Shown here: one piece after another, positions 42,084-51,966 of the stretch | Numbering within the stretch: position 1 is the stretch's first letter | Layout of the letters: every line of letters begins with the position of its first letter | Assembly: GCF_030503435.1 (NCBI RefSeq) | Contig: NZ_JAUKPO010000005.1 | Coordinates: 332,514 to 396,513 of the forward strand | Direction of reading: 5' to 3' | DNA from: Rhodocytophaga aerolata | Lineage (GTDB): Bacteria; Bacteroidota; Bacteroidia; Cytophagales; 172606-1 | DNA: 64,000 nt | Notes under the pieces: generated by a model | Databases searched by the model: none | Told to the model about the DNA's origin: nothing | What the model saw: the letters and a program-made list of their open reading frames with translations, nothing else | Position numbers and translations under genes: made by a program

Positions 42084-42578
42084 ATGACGACAGACTATAA
42101 AATACCTTCCCAAATAAAGATTGGCCATGTTCACTTAAAGGTAGCCGACTTAAAACGCTCGCTTGCCTTTTATGTGGACCTGTTAGGCTTTGAACTGATG
42201 ATGTACTATGGAGATCAGGCAGCCTTTATTTCCGCCGGTGGCTATCATCATCATATCGGGTTAAACACCTGGCATAGTAAAGGTGCGCCTCCTGCCAGCC
42301 GCGAAGGAGTAGGCTTGTATCATACAGCTATTCTGTATCCCACCCGGAAAGATTTGGCAACCATCTATAAAAGACTCCGCGATGCCCACTATCCCAACAT
42401 AGGAGCCTCCGATCATGGGGTTTCGCAGGCTTTGTATCTGAGAGACCCGGACAACAATGGCGTAGAATTATACTGGGATAAACCCAGAGAACTGTGGCCA
42501 ACAAATCCGGATGGGTCACTTACCATGTATACACAGCCACTCAACCTGGAAGAACTACTCAAAGAAGCGCAGGAGTAA
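42084..42578 (+). CDS. VOC family protein (CatE-like glyoxalase/dioxygenase fold)
   Basis: A 164-residue vicinal-oxygen-chelate protein. Metal ligands are likely H14 (IGHVHLKV), H in HHHIGLNTW, and E in DPDNNGVELYWD. The pattern (LYHTAILYPTRKDLATI and ASDHGVSQALYLRDPD) matches the CatE/YfiE type related to catechol-2,3-dioxygenase, but these short proteins have no proven substrate. Operon partner of doxX. A strong terminator follows 10 bases after the stop. Confidence 0.9.
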   Translation: MTTDYKIPSQIKIGHVHLKVADLKRSLAFYVDLLGFELMMYYGDQAAFISAGGYHHHIGLNTWHSKGAPPASREGVGLYHTAILYPTRKDLATIYKRLRDAHYPNIGASDHGVSQALYLRDPDNNGVELYWDKPRELWPTNPDGSLTMYTQPLNLEELLKEAQE

Positions 42579-43111
42579 TGGCCTGCAAACAAGCGAATGC
42601 TAGGTATCCTTTCAGATATCTGGGCATTCGCTTGTTTTACAGTGGCATACTCAGGAACGGTTGCCTAAGCCAGGCGTTTAAATACAAAACCTAAAGCAAC
42701 CATTGCTTTTTCAAACGTAAACCTATTTGCAAAATCAGGAACAGATATCATCTTACGGGCAGTATTAGACCTGAATCTCGCATTTGAAAGTCGACATTGT
42801 TTAAGACAGGAAGAATGTGACTGATGGCCTTTAAATATAAATAAGCTCTTATGCTCCTACAAAATGTACCAATACTCTGATTTCCAGATTAAAAAACCAT
42901 TATATAGGTGCTTCTTAAGAAACACAAGTAACTTTCTTAGACATAAAGCCCTGTGCTATTGCGGGAGATAGAACGCTTTAAGAATTATGCTGCCTTTTCT
43001 GTTTATAAACCTGTAGAAATATTATAAGAGGGGTTTACAACATTTTTGACTAGGGATATACGTTAGCCTTTTACATAAGTCTTAATAAATATTCAGCATC
43101 TTTTTCTGTAA
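42579..43111. other. Non-coding stretch after the VOC gene
   Basis: Beyond the terminator at 42589-42635 I see only short frames and AT-rich DNA up to the carbohydrate-binding remnant. Confidence 0.5.
42589..42640 (+). terminator. Terminator of the doxX-VOC operon
   Basis: 12-bp arms ACAAGCGAATGC (42589-42600) and complement (42624-42635), 23-nt loop, then TTTTAC. Confidence 0.75.
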
Positions 43112-43570
43112 CGATGCAAATGGATATATTGACATAAGCGGTGGGGTGTTGTTGTAAATGGGCCTTCTGCCAGTGGAAACGGAACTATATACTATGATAA
43201 AACCTTTAACATTTCCGGTGGTCTGCTGATAGTGGTAAATAGTTCAGGCATGGGCCAGGCTACTAGCCAATCTTCTACTTAGGATTCGCTGAAGGTGACT
43301 TTTAGTTCAGCTAAACAGGTCAACCAATTGATCCACTTACAGGGTGACAATGGAAATGCTATTGTAACCTTCAATCCTGCTAAAAGCTATCAATCTCTGG
43401 TTGTCTCTTCGTCTTCACTTGTTGGGGGTAACTCCTGTTCTGTTTACCTTGACAGTAGTTCTACTGGTAATATCAAAGATGGTTTATATGAAGGAGGCAC
43501 CTATATACCTGGTACACAAAGCGCAAGTTTTACTTTTCCTGGCTCAGATACGAGTATAAACGGCAGGTAA
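43112..43570 (+). pseudogene. C-terminal remnant of a carbohydrate-binding domain protein
   Basis: Pieced together it reads NGYIDISGG, one-base shift near 43145, VVNGPSASGNGTIYYD, NISGGLLIVVNSSGMGQA, then a TAG at 43280-43282, then VTFSSAKQVNQLIHLQGD to GTYIPGTQSASFTF. This matches the end of secreted Bacteroidota/Firmicutes carbohydrate-binding domain proteins with repeated GG-x-[VI]-x-V-NG turns. The earlier 300 or more residues are absent. One frameshift and one stop make it inactive. Confidence 0.75.
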
Positions 43571-43922
43571 AGCATTACGAAATAAAATGCACATAGATTT
43601 GTAATACCCTACAACCCTATGCGTATTATTACTTTGTAAGTAACCCTAACTCTTCTCTTCCAAAAGCTTATTTTTCTCCTTAAGCCTTTAATCACAGTTT
43701 TAATACCTAGTGCAGGAACTATAGCCTGCTTCTGTTTTATTCATCGGTTGATCTAGACAAAAACTTACTTGGCTAGGAATAACAGAACTTTTAGAGGAAA
43801 GTATTTCTTTTGCAGTAGACTCATTCACAAGAGATATAAGCGCAGGATTGGCCTCCATACGCAGGTGCATATACTACGTTATTTGTCATGAAAACTAGAC
43901 CAATTAAACTAAAAACTTTTTT
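43571..43922. other. Leader region of the large glycosidase gene
   Basis: About 350 bp. No promoter pair or dyad is convincing. Nothing else is seen. Confidence 0.45.
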
Positions 43923-46760
43923 ATGCGTCATTTATGTCCGGCCAGAAGTATATGTTTTTTAAAGTTGCTGCTTAGTTGTCTATTGTTTTCTATAACAGCC
44001 AATTGTCAGGAGCAGCAAGCTGTAGTAGAGAAAACCTCTGTACGCGTTTCATTTGGGTACCGTTCTGCACAAACTGTTTCTTACCAGGTACGTTTCAAGG
44101 GTACTTCTCCCGGACTGAAAGTAGCCATCCCAGTAGGAAGTAAGCTGGAGGCTAACGATCAGATTGGGGCTGTTTCGTTGTTTTCTGTCGGAGCCGGAGA
44201 TGTAGATGAACTCACCACAGAAATTACCTGGCCAAAGCCGGCTGCTCCTTTACGTACACTTGCCTCCCATCAATATTCCTACTCACCAGACAAAGATGCT
44301 ATGTGGGGTTATCTGCTATCTAACGGTTTACCCGGGCAGGTGGCCAGGTTAAAAGACGATCCCTGGAATAAACCTGATGCCCCGCTGCTCACCATTCTAT
44401 TATCTGAAGATGGAACCAGAGGCTTTACCATTGGAGTAGAACAATTGCTGCGTCATAAGGCCATGTGGCTACCCGAGCATGATGCGTTTGTTACCCTCAC
44501 CAGCAATCCGCTAAATTTTAAGCAGCACCTGGCTTCCTTAAAAGGCATCCGGACCTTGAACAAGGTAAAACAAGAGCCGGATGCCTCACTTGGCCAGTTC
44601 AAGCAATTATGGGAAGATTTTGGCAATCCGCTGGAGTGGAACAAACCCTGGGAAACCACCTGGATGGGTAGCAAAGGACATTTAGTAGTAACTGCTCCGG
44701 CACATGGCTCCTTGTACAAGTTTACTGTAGACCGGTGGGCAAATGTACGGCCGGATTTTGCTTCTCCCCATAAGTTTGCTCAAAGCTTTGTCTGGCAGGG
44801 CAGTCAATGGAAAAGCCAGCGGATTGTAAATGGGCTTCCAGTAGTTAATACTACCTTCGAAAACAAGGGGCAGCAGTGCCAGATAGAGCAATTTGCCGCG
44901 CAGCTTACTTCTGGTAAACCTGCACAGCGCGGAGAAATAGCCGGCGTAATGCTAACTAAACTGACGCTGTCCGGTAAGTCAGGGCCTGTAAATATAGGCT
45001 TCAGCCTGACTGGTGAGAAAAAAAACACATCGCTGCAAGTGAAACGCATGGGTACGCAATGGGCGATTGCAGAAACCGGCTCTGGCAACATATGGCTAAT
45101 GGTGGAAACCGGACCTGATGTATCGCTAGAAGTCACAGCTACCACTCCTGGAGAAAACAATACAACAGTTACTTTTTCTTGTGTAGGTGTGCTACCGGCA
45201 GGCCAAACCCATGAAATCGTACTCAAGCTTCCTTCGCCTGCGGTACCTGCAACCGATATGGAAAGGCTAGCCCAATTGAACTTTGACACGGCCAGGCAAG
45301 CAACTATCGCTTACTGGGAAAACTGGCTTAGCCAGGGAGCACACTTTCAGGTACCTGAACAGGCTGTAAATAATCTTTTCCGGGCAAATTTGTGGCATGC
45401 CCTTATTCTTCCCCGCCACCGCACCGGAGAACAGGGAGAGGAAAGAATAGATTTACCCTATGCCAATACAGCCTACGGACAAGTAAATGCCGACTGGCCC
45501 ATTAATCAGGGAGTGTATGTAGATTATATGATTTATGGTTTGCGGGGACATTGGCAAGTGGCCGAAGAAGAGTTTATGGCCATGTTCCAGAGTCAGCAGC
45601 AGCCTGATGGACGGATAGCAGGTTATGCCAACTGGGGCGTGTATTCTCCAGGGCATTTATATGCCATTGCACAAAACTACCTGCTCTCACAGGATAAAAC
45701 TTTCTTTCAACGCCTGCTGCCTCAATCTATTAAAACCCTCGACTGGTGCCTTTCCCAGGTAGCCAAAGCCAGCATAGGCAAAGATGCTACCGGGCTCATC
45801 CGTGCCCCGCTCAACGACCTCACCCATGAAGAACGGGAGTGGGGATTTACCCAAGCCTATTATGTAGCTGGGTTGGAGTTGTTTAGCCGGGCTCTTTCCA
45901 GGTATGGACACGCCAGAGCCGAAGAAGTGAAGCTAATAGCTGAAAAGATGAAAGAGGATGTAGAACGCACTTTTGCAAAAAGCAGTGTACAAGCACCAGT
46001 GATACAACTGGCCGATGGCACCTGGAACCACTTTGTACCCTCCGATGCCATGACTTCCCGTAGGTTATTGGATGAATGGTATCCGACCGATGTGGATTGC
46101 GGGCCCTTACATTTGTCGCGGCTGGCGGCTATTGATCCCAAAGGCTGGCTTACAACGGCCATGCTGCACGACCATGAAGACAATTTGTTTCTAAAAAATC
46201 AGGGTGCGGCCAATGAGCCAATTTATGTACAGCAAGCTTCTGCTTATTTGCTGCGGGACGAACCGGAAGCAGCAATCCGTTCATTTTATAGCCTGATGGC
46301 TTGTGGGTTTTCACATCATCAACTCTCTCCACTTGAACACCGGTGGGCATGGGGCCAGTATTATGGGCCACCTAGTTCCGATGGCGCCTGGTTTGAATTA
46401 TACAGAAAAATGCTGATCCATGAGTGGGACCATAACACACTGATTGTAGGGCAGGCTATACCCAGACCCTGGTTAGAAAACGGCAAGCGGATAGAGGTAA
46501 AGCAGGCGCCTACCTATTTTGGAACGCTTTCTTTTAGTATGGACAGCAATACCTCTGGTAACCAAATAAGCGCTACGGTAGATCTTTCCGGCAATGAAAA
46601 ACCAGAAGTAATACTCGTGCGTTTCCGCCATCCACAAAAGAAAAAGATACGCTCAGTATCCGTAAACGGACAGCCCTGGAAAGATTTCGATAGAATTAAA
46701 GAATGGGTTCGCCTTCCTAAACTAGATTCAGAGAAGCAGGTAATTATTGTAACATACTAG
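43923..46760 (+). CDS. Secreted (alpha/alpha)6-barrel glycosidase-like protein, family unclear
   Basis: A 945-residue exported protein; signal peptide ends near TANCQ. Residues 40-450 are beta-rich (VSFGYRSAQTVSYQV; LTLSGKSGPVNIGF), residues 460-850 are helical and resemble six-hairpin glycosidases (FRANLWHALILPRH, NADWPINQGVYVDYMIYGL, QPDGRIAGYANWGVYSPGH, EREWGFTQAYYVAGLEL, LSPLEHRWAWGQYYGPPSSDGAWFE), then a small beta domain. Acidic residues in DWPINQGVYVD and HEERE could be catalytic. The plan is like GH78/GH63/GH15-related enzymes, but I cannot assign a family. It stands alone, between a carbohydrate-binding remnant and a sensor kinase. Start is the only good ATG before the signal. Confidence 0.7.
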   Translation: MRHLCPARSICFLKLLLSCLLFSITANCQEQQAVVEKTSVRVSFGYRSAQTVSYQVRFKGTSPGLKVAIPVGSKLEANDQIGAVSLFSVGAGDVDELTTEITWPKPAAPLRTLASHQYSYSPDKDAMWGYLLSNGLPGQVARLKDDPWNKPDAPLLTILLSEDGTRGFTIGVEQLLRHKAMWLPEHDAFVTLTSNPLNFKQHLASLKGIRTLNKVKQEPDASLGQFKQLWEDFGNPLEWNKPWETTWMGSKGHLVVTAPAHGSLYKFTVDRWANVRPDFASPHKFAQSFVWQGSQWKSQRIVNGLPVVNTTFENKGQQCQIEQFAAQLTSGKPAQRGEIAGVMLTKLTLSGKSGPVNIGFSLTGEKKNTSLQVKRMGTQWAIAETGSGNIWLMVETGPDVSLEVTATTPGENNTTVTFSCVGVLPAGQTHEIVLKLPSPAVPATDMERLAQLNFDTARQATIAYWENWLSQGAHFQVPEQAVNNLFRANLWHALILPRHRTGEQGEERIDLPYANTAYGQVNADWPINQGVYVDYMIYGLRGHWQVAEEEFMAMFQSQQQPDGRIAGYANWGVYSPGHLYAIAQNYLLSQDKTFFQRLLPQSIKTLDWCLSQVAKASIGKDATGLIRAPLNDLTHEEREWGFTQAYYVAGLELFSRALSRYGHARAEEVKLIAEKMKEDVERTFAKSSVQAPVIQLADGTWNHFVPSDAMTSRRLLDEWYPTDVDCGPLHLSRLAAIDPKGWLTTAMLHDHEDNLFLKNQGAANEPIYVQQASAYLLRDEPEAAIRSFYSLMACGFSHHQLSPLEHRWAWGQYYGPPSSDGAWFELYRKMLIHEWDHNTLIVGQAIPRPWLENGKRIEVKQAPTYFGTLSFSMDSNTSGNQISATVDLSGNEKPEVILVRFRHPQKKKIRSVSVNGQPWKDFDRIKEWVRLPKLDSEKQVIIVTY

Positions 46761-46884
46761 CAGTATGGCTCAGAGGCCAATGCTTGCAGTTGCTCTTGTG
46801 TCTGGTAAATAAAGCAAAAGGGCAGATTGCTAATGTGTATACGCTCTTTCAGCAGTTTGCCTCTGCCAAATAAAATGTATACCT

Positions 46885-46938
46885 ATGAAAGTAAAGAAAC
46901 TATTACTAGCCATTTTATTGTGCACCATCTTTCATTAG
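46885..46938 (+). pseudogene. Signal-peptide stub (17 codons)
   Basis: MKVKKLLLAILLCTIFH followed by TAG: a perfect signal peptide start with no mature protein. Most likely the left end of a lost exported protein gene; a real micropeptide is less likely. Confidence 0.35.
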
Positions 46939-47019
46939 CTGAAATAGCTTTGAACATAGCTGAGAAAATCAGCGTGAGCTAAAGCGTTAGCAAACTTTGC
47001 TACCTTTCTCCGGGGTATT

Positions 47020-49086
47020 TTAGTATTCCATTTTGGATGGAAAGTAAATAAGGAACGTCGAACCTTGGCCTTCCCTGCTTTCCACTTCAATTTTTCCTCC
47101 GCTGTTCTCTACTACCCGCTTGACAATATATAGGCCTATACCTGTACCTTCTACATGGGTATGGAAGCGTTTAAACATTTTGAATAGCTTATCCTTGCTT
47201 CTTTCCGGGATACCTAAGCCATTATCATCTACGGATAAAACGGTATATTCACCTCTCTGATAGGTATGCACTTTTATTTGGGGCAGCCTTTCTGCAGAAT
47301 GATATTTGATCGCATTTGACAAAAGATTATAGAAAATGCTTTTCATATTTTTCTTGCTAAACGGCACTTGAGCTACATCAAATTGTGTGATGATCTGCGC
47401 TTGCGAGAGCTTTGCTAAGGAGGCTACATCCTCATAGACTTCCTCAAACATGGTTTGAAAAGAAATCTGTTCTACTTGAGCATCCAGGTCTTTTTGTACC
47501 CTGGCAATATCAGTTAAATCATCGATGGTTTTTCGGAGCTTGATAACACTTTTAGACACGTACTCAAGTTGCGTTTGCTCATTTGCCTGCAAGCGGTCCG
47601 CTAAGCTTTTTGCTAGCAGCATGATGAGCCCCTCTATATTAGCAATCGGGGCACGCAGGTCATGAGAGGCGGTATAAATAAAATTGTCTAGATCCGTATT
47701 GGTGCGGATCAATTGCTTGTTTTTTTCTATTAACTCTGCTGTTCTTAATGCTACACGTTCTTCTAGCTCATCATTGGCTTCCTTAAGTAATTCTTCAGTG
47801 CGCAGCAGTTCTTCATTGGTTTCATGTAACTTAACGTTTACCTCTTTGAGTTCTTGTTCGGCTAGTTTTCGTGCCGTATTATCTCTGGCCACTCCAATAA
47901 TCTGAATAGGCAAACCATCGGCTGACCGTTTAAATACATTATATCTGTCCATAATCCAGCGATAATTGCCTTGATGGTCTTTTATTCTGTATTCCAAGTC
48001 CCTGGCCTTACTGCCGGTATAGGTCTTGTAGGATTCTAAAAATGTAAGGATCAAGGGCAGGTCCTCTGGGTGAATCACTTCTACTAATCCCTGCACGCCT
48101 TTCTCTACCAAGGCCTTTAACTCTTGCTGGTTGTAGCCGAGGATTTCATAGATTTCTTTAGATGAATAAATATTTACTCCTTTGGTTAGATCATAGACGG
48201 TAATTACATCCGGAGAGGTATCCGCAAGGCTTTGAATAAAGTGTTGATCCTCTTGTATCTTTAACTCCCATTCCTTTCGTTGGGTTATGTCCCGGGTTAT
48301 ACTTAAGGCACCTATCACTTCTTTCTTCTCGTTATGCAGAGGCACAAAATGCGCCTCATACCACCCTTTTCCTACTTTGTAAGGCCTGTCTGTCAGGTGA
48401 ACAGATTCCCCTTCAAACACTTTTTTAGCTATTAACGCTTCTTCTGAACCTACATAGGAGGGAAAAAAATCATAGAAGCTTTTGCCTAAGATTTCCTCTT
48501 TTCGAACCTGAATCATTCTTTCCATAGCAGGATTCCATTCGGTTACTTTCCAATCGAGGTCATAAGCAGAAATGCCATCTATGCAATGATTGATAAGAGA
48601 TTGGCTAAACTCTTTTTGTTGCAGGAGCCTTTCTTGCCCAATTTCTCCAAAGGCTTCAATGAGCTTTAAAAAATAAAAGCTATAGAATTCTACTAATTCG
48701 ATGAGAATCTGCTCACGCAGTTCTATGTGGGAGGAGTAGTCTTTGAGTAGTTTGATAAAAACAAATTTACTGATATTGATAGAGGTAACGATATAGGAGA
48801 CTCCTTGCATATCTCTTGATAGGTAGGATAACTCATTGTTTTTCCATAACCGGATACGCTCAAGTATATGCTGTTTCCCTTTACCCACCTGAAGGCATTG
48901 CAAAAGATCGAAAAACTCTTTTTTAAGAAAGGCCAGTTGATCTTCCTCACCTGAAAGGTTTTGTGAACCTACCAGGGTATGATTCAATATAGCGGCTCTT
49001 TGCAAGTAGAGTTGACAAAAAGCGGAAAGCTTTTCATGCAACAGGAAAGAGGCGTAAGAAGGTATGTGTTGGAAAGAATCTTTCAT
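47020..49086 (-). CDS. PAS-domain sensor histidine kinase
   Basis: A 688-residue cytoplasmic kinase (711 from a start at 49155). Residues 1-165 are an uncharacterised helical sensor domain (RsbR-like look). Two PAS domains follow (about 170-280, INHCIDGISAYDLDWKV; and 295-415, TSPDVITVYDLT with a PAC end RWIMDRYNVFKRS). A coiled coil (ELEERVALRTAELIEKN) leads to HisKA with the phospho-His in TASHDLRAPIANIEG and HATPase_c with NLLSNAIKYHSA, DDNGLGIPE and GTGIGLYIVKR. No membrane segment and no response regulator nearby, so it is an orphan; ligand unknown. The ATG at 49086 is preferred since the earlier residues are unlike the family. Confidence 0.9.
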   Translation of the reverse strand: MKDSFQHIPSYASFLLHEKLSAFCQLYLQRAAILNHTLVGSQNLSGEEDQLAFLKKEFFDLLQCLQVGKGKQHILERIRLWKNNELSYLSRDMQGVSYIVTSINISKFVFIKLLKDYSSHIELREQILIELVEFYSFYFLKLIEAFGEIGQERLLQQKEFSQSLINHCIDGISAYDLDWKVTEWNPAMERMIQVRKEEILGKSFYDFFPSYVGSEEALIAKKVFEGESVHLTDRPYKVGKGWYEAHFVPLHNEKKEVIGALSITRDITQRKEWELKIQEDQHFIQSLADTSPDVITVYDLTKGVNIYSSKEIYEILGYNQQELKALVEKGVQGLVEVIHPEDLPLILTFLESYKTYTGSKARDLEYRIKDHQGNYRWIMDRYNVFKRSADGLPIQIIGVARDNTARKLAEQELKEVNVKLHETNEELLRTEELLKEANDELEERVALRTAELIEKNKQLIRTNTDLDNFIYTASHDLRAPIANIEGLIMLLAKSLADRLQANEQTQLEYVSKSVIKLRKTIDDLTDIARVQKDLDAQVEQISFQTMFEEVYEDVASLAKLSQAQIITQFDVAQVPFSKKNMKSIFYNLLSNAIKYHSAERLPQIKVHTYQRGEYTVLSVDDNGLGIPERSKDKLFKMFKRFHTHVEGTGIGLYIVKRVVENSGGKIEVESREGQGSTFLIYFPSKMEY

Positions 49087-49442
49087 ACTATAATTAAACG
49101 CGTAAGTAGGGTTTACGTGTGGGTAAATTAACAATTTTAGCCTAACAATGTTCAATAGAAATTGCCTTAAAAAATCTTTGGGTATAGCAAATCCTGTAAT
49201 TGACTAGTGATAAACGATTATACGGGTTAGTTGATATGTATCAGGAAATAATGTGATAAGGCTCATACGCTTGTTTTTCAGCTTTTACTAGGTTTGCAAA
49301 ATAGGTTGCTTTGATGGAAAAAAGGTAAGAAATATAAAATATACTTCCATCACCCCAGTTCATTTTAGTACCTCGCCAAAAATTGAGTTATCACTAGCCA
49401 TACAGTTTCAAGTCATAAAAACCAACTAACCCGAGCAGCAGC

Positions 49443-49838
49443 ATGATAATAATTAAAGAAAATGCAGTTCGCCTTCCCTTAGGAATGATCCTATCCTTAC
49501 TTGCCCTGAATGCATTGGCCGGAGGCTACTACGGAATGGCCGGGGCAGAAAATGTACCCCTGGAATGGCTGGAAGGCAGTCCGTTCAAGAGTTATTTTCT
49601 CCCAAGTTTGTTTCTCTTTGTAGTGATTGGTGGCTCCTGTATCCTAGCAGCCATTTTGGTTTTCAACCATCATCGCTACGCCCGAAATGCAGCATTTATC
49701 TGCGGCATACTAGTACTCCTTTGGATTATAACACAAGTATCCATTATCGGCTATGTCTCCTGGATGCAACCAACTACTACAATGGTTGGAATGATTATTC
49801 TTTTCTTAACCTATTTGCTTCCTAAAACCAGGAACTGA
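49443..49838 (+). CDS. Four-helix membrane protein, unknown
   Basis: A 131-residue membrane protein: helices near 10-30 (LPLGMILSLLALNALAGGYY), 52-72 (FLPSLFLFVVIGGSCILAAI), 80-100 (NAAFICGILVLLWIITQVSI) and 108-125. The loop after helix 1 (GAENVPLEWLEGSPF) is conserved-looking and faces outside. Small proteins like this are frequent in Bacteroidota and Actinobacteria genomes without known function. It is alone; the broken membrane-protein gene at 50025 follows on the same strand. Confidence 0.75.
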   Translation: MIIIKENAVRLPLGMILSLLALNALAGGYYGMAGAENVPLEWLEGSPFKSYFLPSLFLFVVIGGSCILAAILVFNHHRYARNAAFICGILVLLWIITQVSIIGYVSWMQPTTTMVGMIILFLTYLLPKTRN

Positions 49839-50024
49839 TGTTTAGGTATTTTTTTGGTTACCTATGATCTTGCTTTTGCCAATGCAATGGTGCGGGAATA
49901 CCTGTTAACTAAATACTATATATAGTAAGCAAAGAAATATGGGATTTATTATTTCACTCCTATATTTTTATCTCCATAGGTGGGGTACTTTTCATTTTCC
50001 ATGTACAACTTATACAAACTATCC

Positions 50025-50735
50025 ATGACACAGCCCAATCATGAACCTAAAGAAGTAAAAAGCTTTTTTCATTTTAGCTTTTATATAGCCCTACTTATTA
50101 CCCTGCTAACGATAGTAACCTTTGTGATTGCTATACTCACACCCCCTTTGTCTGGTCCATTTTGCCAAGAGGGATGTTATCAGTATCCCTAGTTAAACAT
50201 TGCCTCCAGGTTCCCAAGAGATTATTACTGGATGTATCCTGCATGTATATTAATGCTGGCATATATCGCCCTTATCAGTTGTGTGTTTTATTACGCATCA
50301 AGGGAAAAAAAGTATTTGGGTTAATCGCCTTGAGTTTTTCTGCGATGGCATCTTTTACTTTACTTTTAGATTATTTTCTTCAAGGCTCTGTTATTCAGCC
50401 AAGCCTACTCCGATGGCATATCCTTATTATCCCAATATAATCCGCATGGTATCTTTGTTGCCCTGGAAGAGCTGGGATATTTGTTGATGAGCGTATCTTT
50501 TGCCTGTATAGCTCCGGTATTTGATAAAAATAGTTTGTTGGAAAAATCAATTCGTTGGATGTTTATAATTGGGGTTTTATTTACTATAGTTGCTTTAGCT
50601 ATTATTTCATTCATATATGGTATTAATAGAGAATATAGATTTGAGGTAGCTGTCATTACAATTGACTATGTAGTGTTACTTATCAATGGAATCTTATTAG
50701 CTACGTTATTTAGGAAGTATAGAAAAGCAGAATAA
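50025..50735 (+). pseudogene. Broken multi-pass membrane protein gene
   Basis: Starting MTQPNHEPKEVKSFF, the frame runs to a TAG at 50190-50192 but stays protein-like beyond it (NIASRFPRDYYWMYPAC, CVFYYASREKK). It then continues in a second frame (FGLIALSFSAMASFTLLLDY) and finally in a third (NPHGIFVALEELGYLLMSV to the stop at 50735). Joined, this makes about 235 residues with six or more helices, the length of a typical small membrane protein of unknown function. One stop and two frameshifts indicate decay. Confidence 0.7.
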
Positions 50736-51300
50736 TATAATATTCTTGCCTGATTACCAAGCACATTATCCAAAATTATAACAATAGCTTTTAATCATTT
50801 ATCTATTATTCTATACTTTTCTAACTAGCTACACAGGATTGTAAGATAAAAAATTTACGTATCCATCGGGTGATGTAGCCTTGATTTAGGTCTGGTGGCC
50901 GGAGTAATTTAGCAGAAAACTGTTAAAGATAATGACCCCACAAATTAAACCTGACAAGAGATATTTCCTTTGGTGGAAGGCTGACTTAAAAGTGGCCTGC
51001 CACAAAAACAATTCTGCACCATCCACCAGTTACCGTCCATATCGTAGCGTATTGGGTAGGCAGTTACCGGACAACTCAACCTCACAAAGCTACTGCAAAT
51101 GAAGCAGTAGCTACGACAAGTAAGCCTCGCAAAGAAGTAATAGCCACAGACAGCACTTCAGGTTTTATCCGTCTTGCTTGTCCACCTCCAGTACCTACAC
51201 CTGCTACTATTCAATTCTCTACCGGTAGTATGGAAGCAGTGCTGCCTACAAGAGCAGTTATCCGTTTTCCACCATCATTCCGGCAGGCTATCTCAAAGAA
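50736..51300. other. Non-coding or decayed stretch before the IS66 remnant
   Basis: No gene. The right part (51120-51300; for example RAVIRFPPSFRQAISK) is open and may be the end of the IS66 orf1, but this is not certain. Confidence 0.4.
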
Positions 51301-51600
51301 CTACCCAACGTATGTTCGCATTGACGGCTTCTCAACGATTTTTTCTCTACCAAAGAACCGGTGGATATGTGTAAAAGATTTGATGCCTGGAGTGGCAATG
51401 TCTCCACTGGCATGAGTAAAGAGGTTCTCTCCGGCTATGTGTATATTTTTGTAGGCAAGAGCCGAGATAAGATCAAGCTCCTGATATGGAGAAAGATTGG
51501 TTTGTTCTGTACTACAAACGATTAGAGTCAGATACCTTTCAACTGTCCAAGCTGCCAGATGGTGGTTGCACTGTGTTTGCTCACAGAAGGCGTAGAAGTA
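51301..51600 (+). mobile_element. IS66-family orf2 (TnpB) remnant
   Basis: Pieces in successive frames match the IS66 accessory protein TnpB: QRFFLYQR, then after a shift VDMCKRFDAWSGNVS and LSGYVYIFVGKSRDKIKLL with IWRK, then after another shift DWFVLYYKRLESDTFQL. The family pattern is FFLY-x-P-TDMRKGFDGL...VFIF-x-RRDRIKLL-W. At least two frameshifts; no IS66 transposase and no terminal repeats were seen, so only a scar remains. Confidence 0.75.
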
Positions 51601-51880
51601 TGAAATTACCCATCGCCACAGAAGGCATGTGTGAGTGCAAGAAAAATACATAAGTATAAAAAAAGCAAGAGGGATAAATAACCCATCCAGATTGAGGGGT
51701 GAATCAATCACTATTCACATCTGTCAATAAATAGGCTTTTTTAAGGACGTTTTTATAAGTATGCATTTTTTCGGATAAAGTCCAATTTCCATTTTCGATT
51801 ATTTTAGGGGAGTTCAATTTTCTAGTACTATTATTTCTATTGCCTTAACCAACAAGCTATCGTATGATTATTTGGTAGAA
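51601..51880. other. Non-coding stretch before the TonB receptor
   Basis: AT-rich, no gene. It leads to the operator-like dyad at 51881-51903. Confidence 0.4.
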
Positions 51881-51903
51881 TTATTTAGAATTAATCTAAA
51901 TAA
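51881..51903. promoter_or_regulatory. Metal-regulator-like dyad before the TonB receptor
   Basis: TTATTTAGA-ATTAA-TCTAAATAA, exact 9-bp arms. Its TTAGA/TCTAA halves resemble DtxR/IdeR-type and, less closely, Fur-type boxes. A near -7 box (TAAAATTTG, one base long) overlaps its right end, as expected for an iron-dependent repressor site. Confidence 0.55.
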
Positions 51904-51966
51904 AATTTGTATGATACCGATTATCTTATAATCTTTGAATTGTTTATAAACATTCCAAATAGCTCC

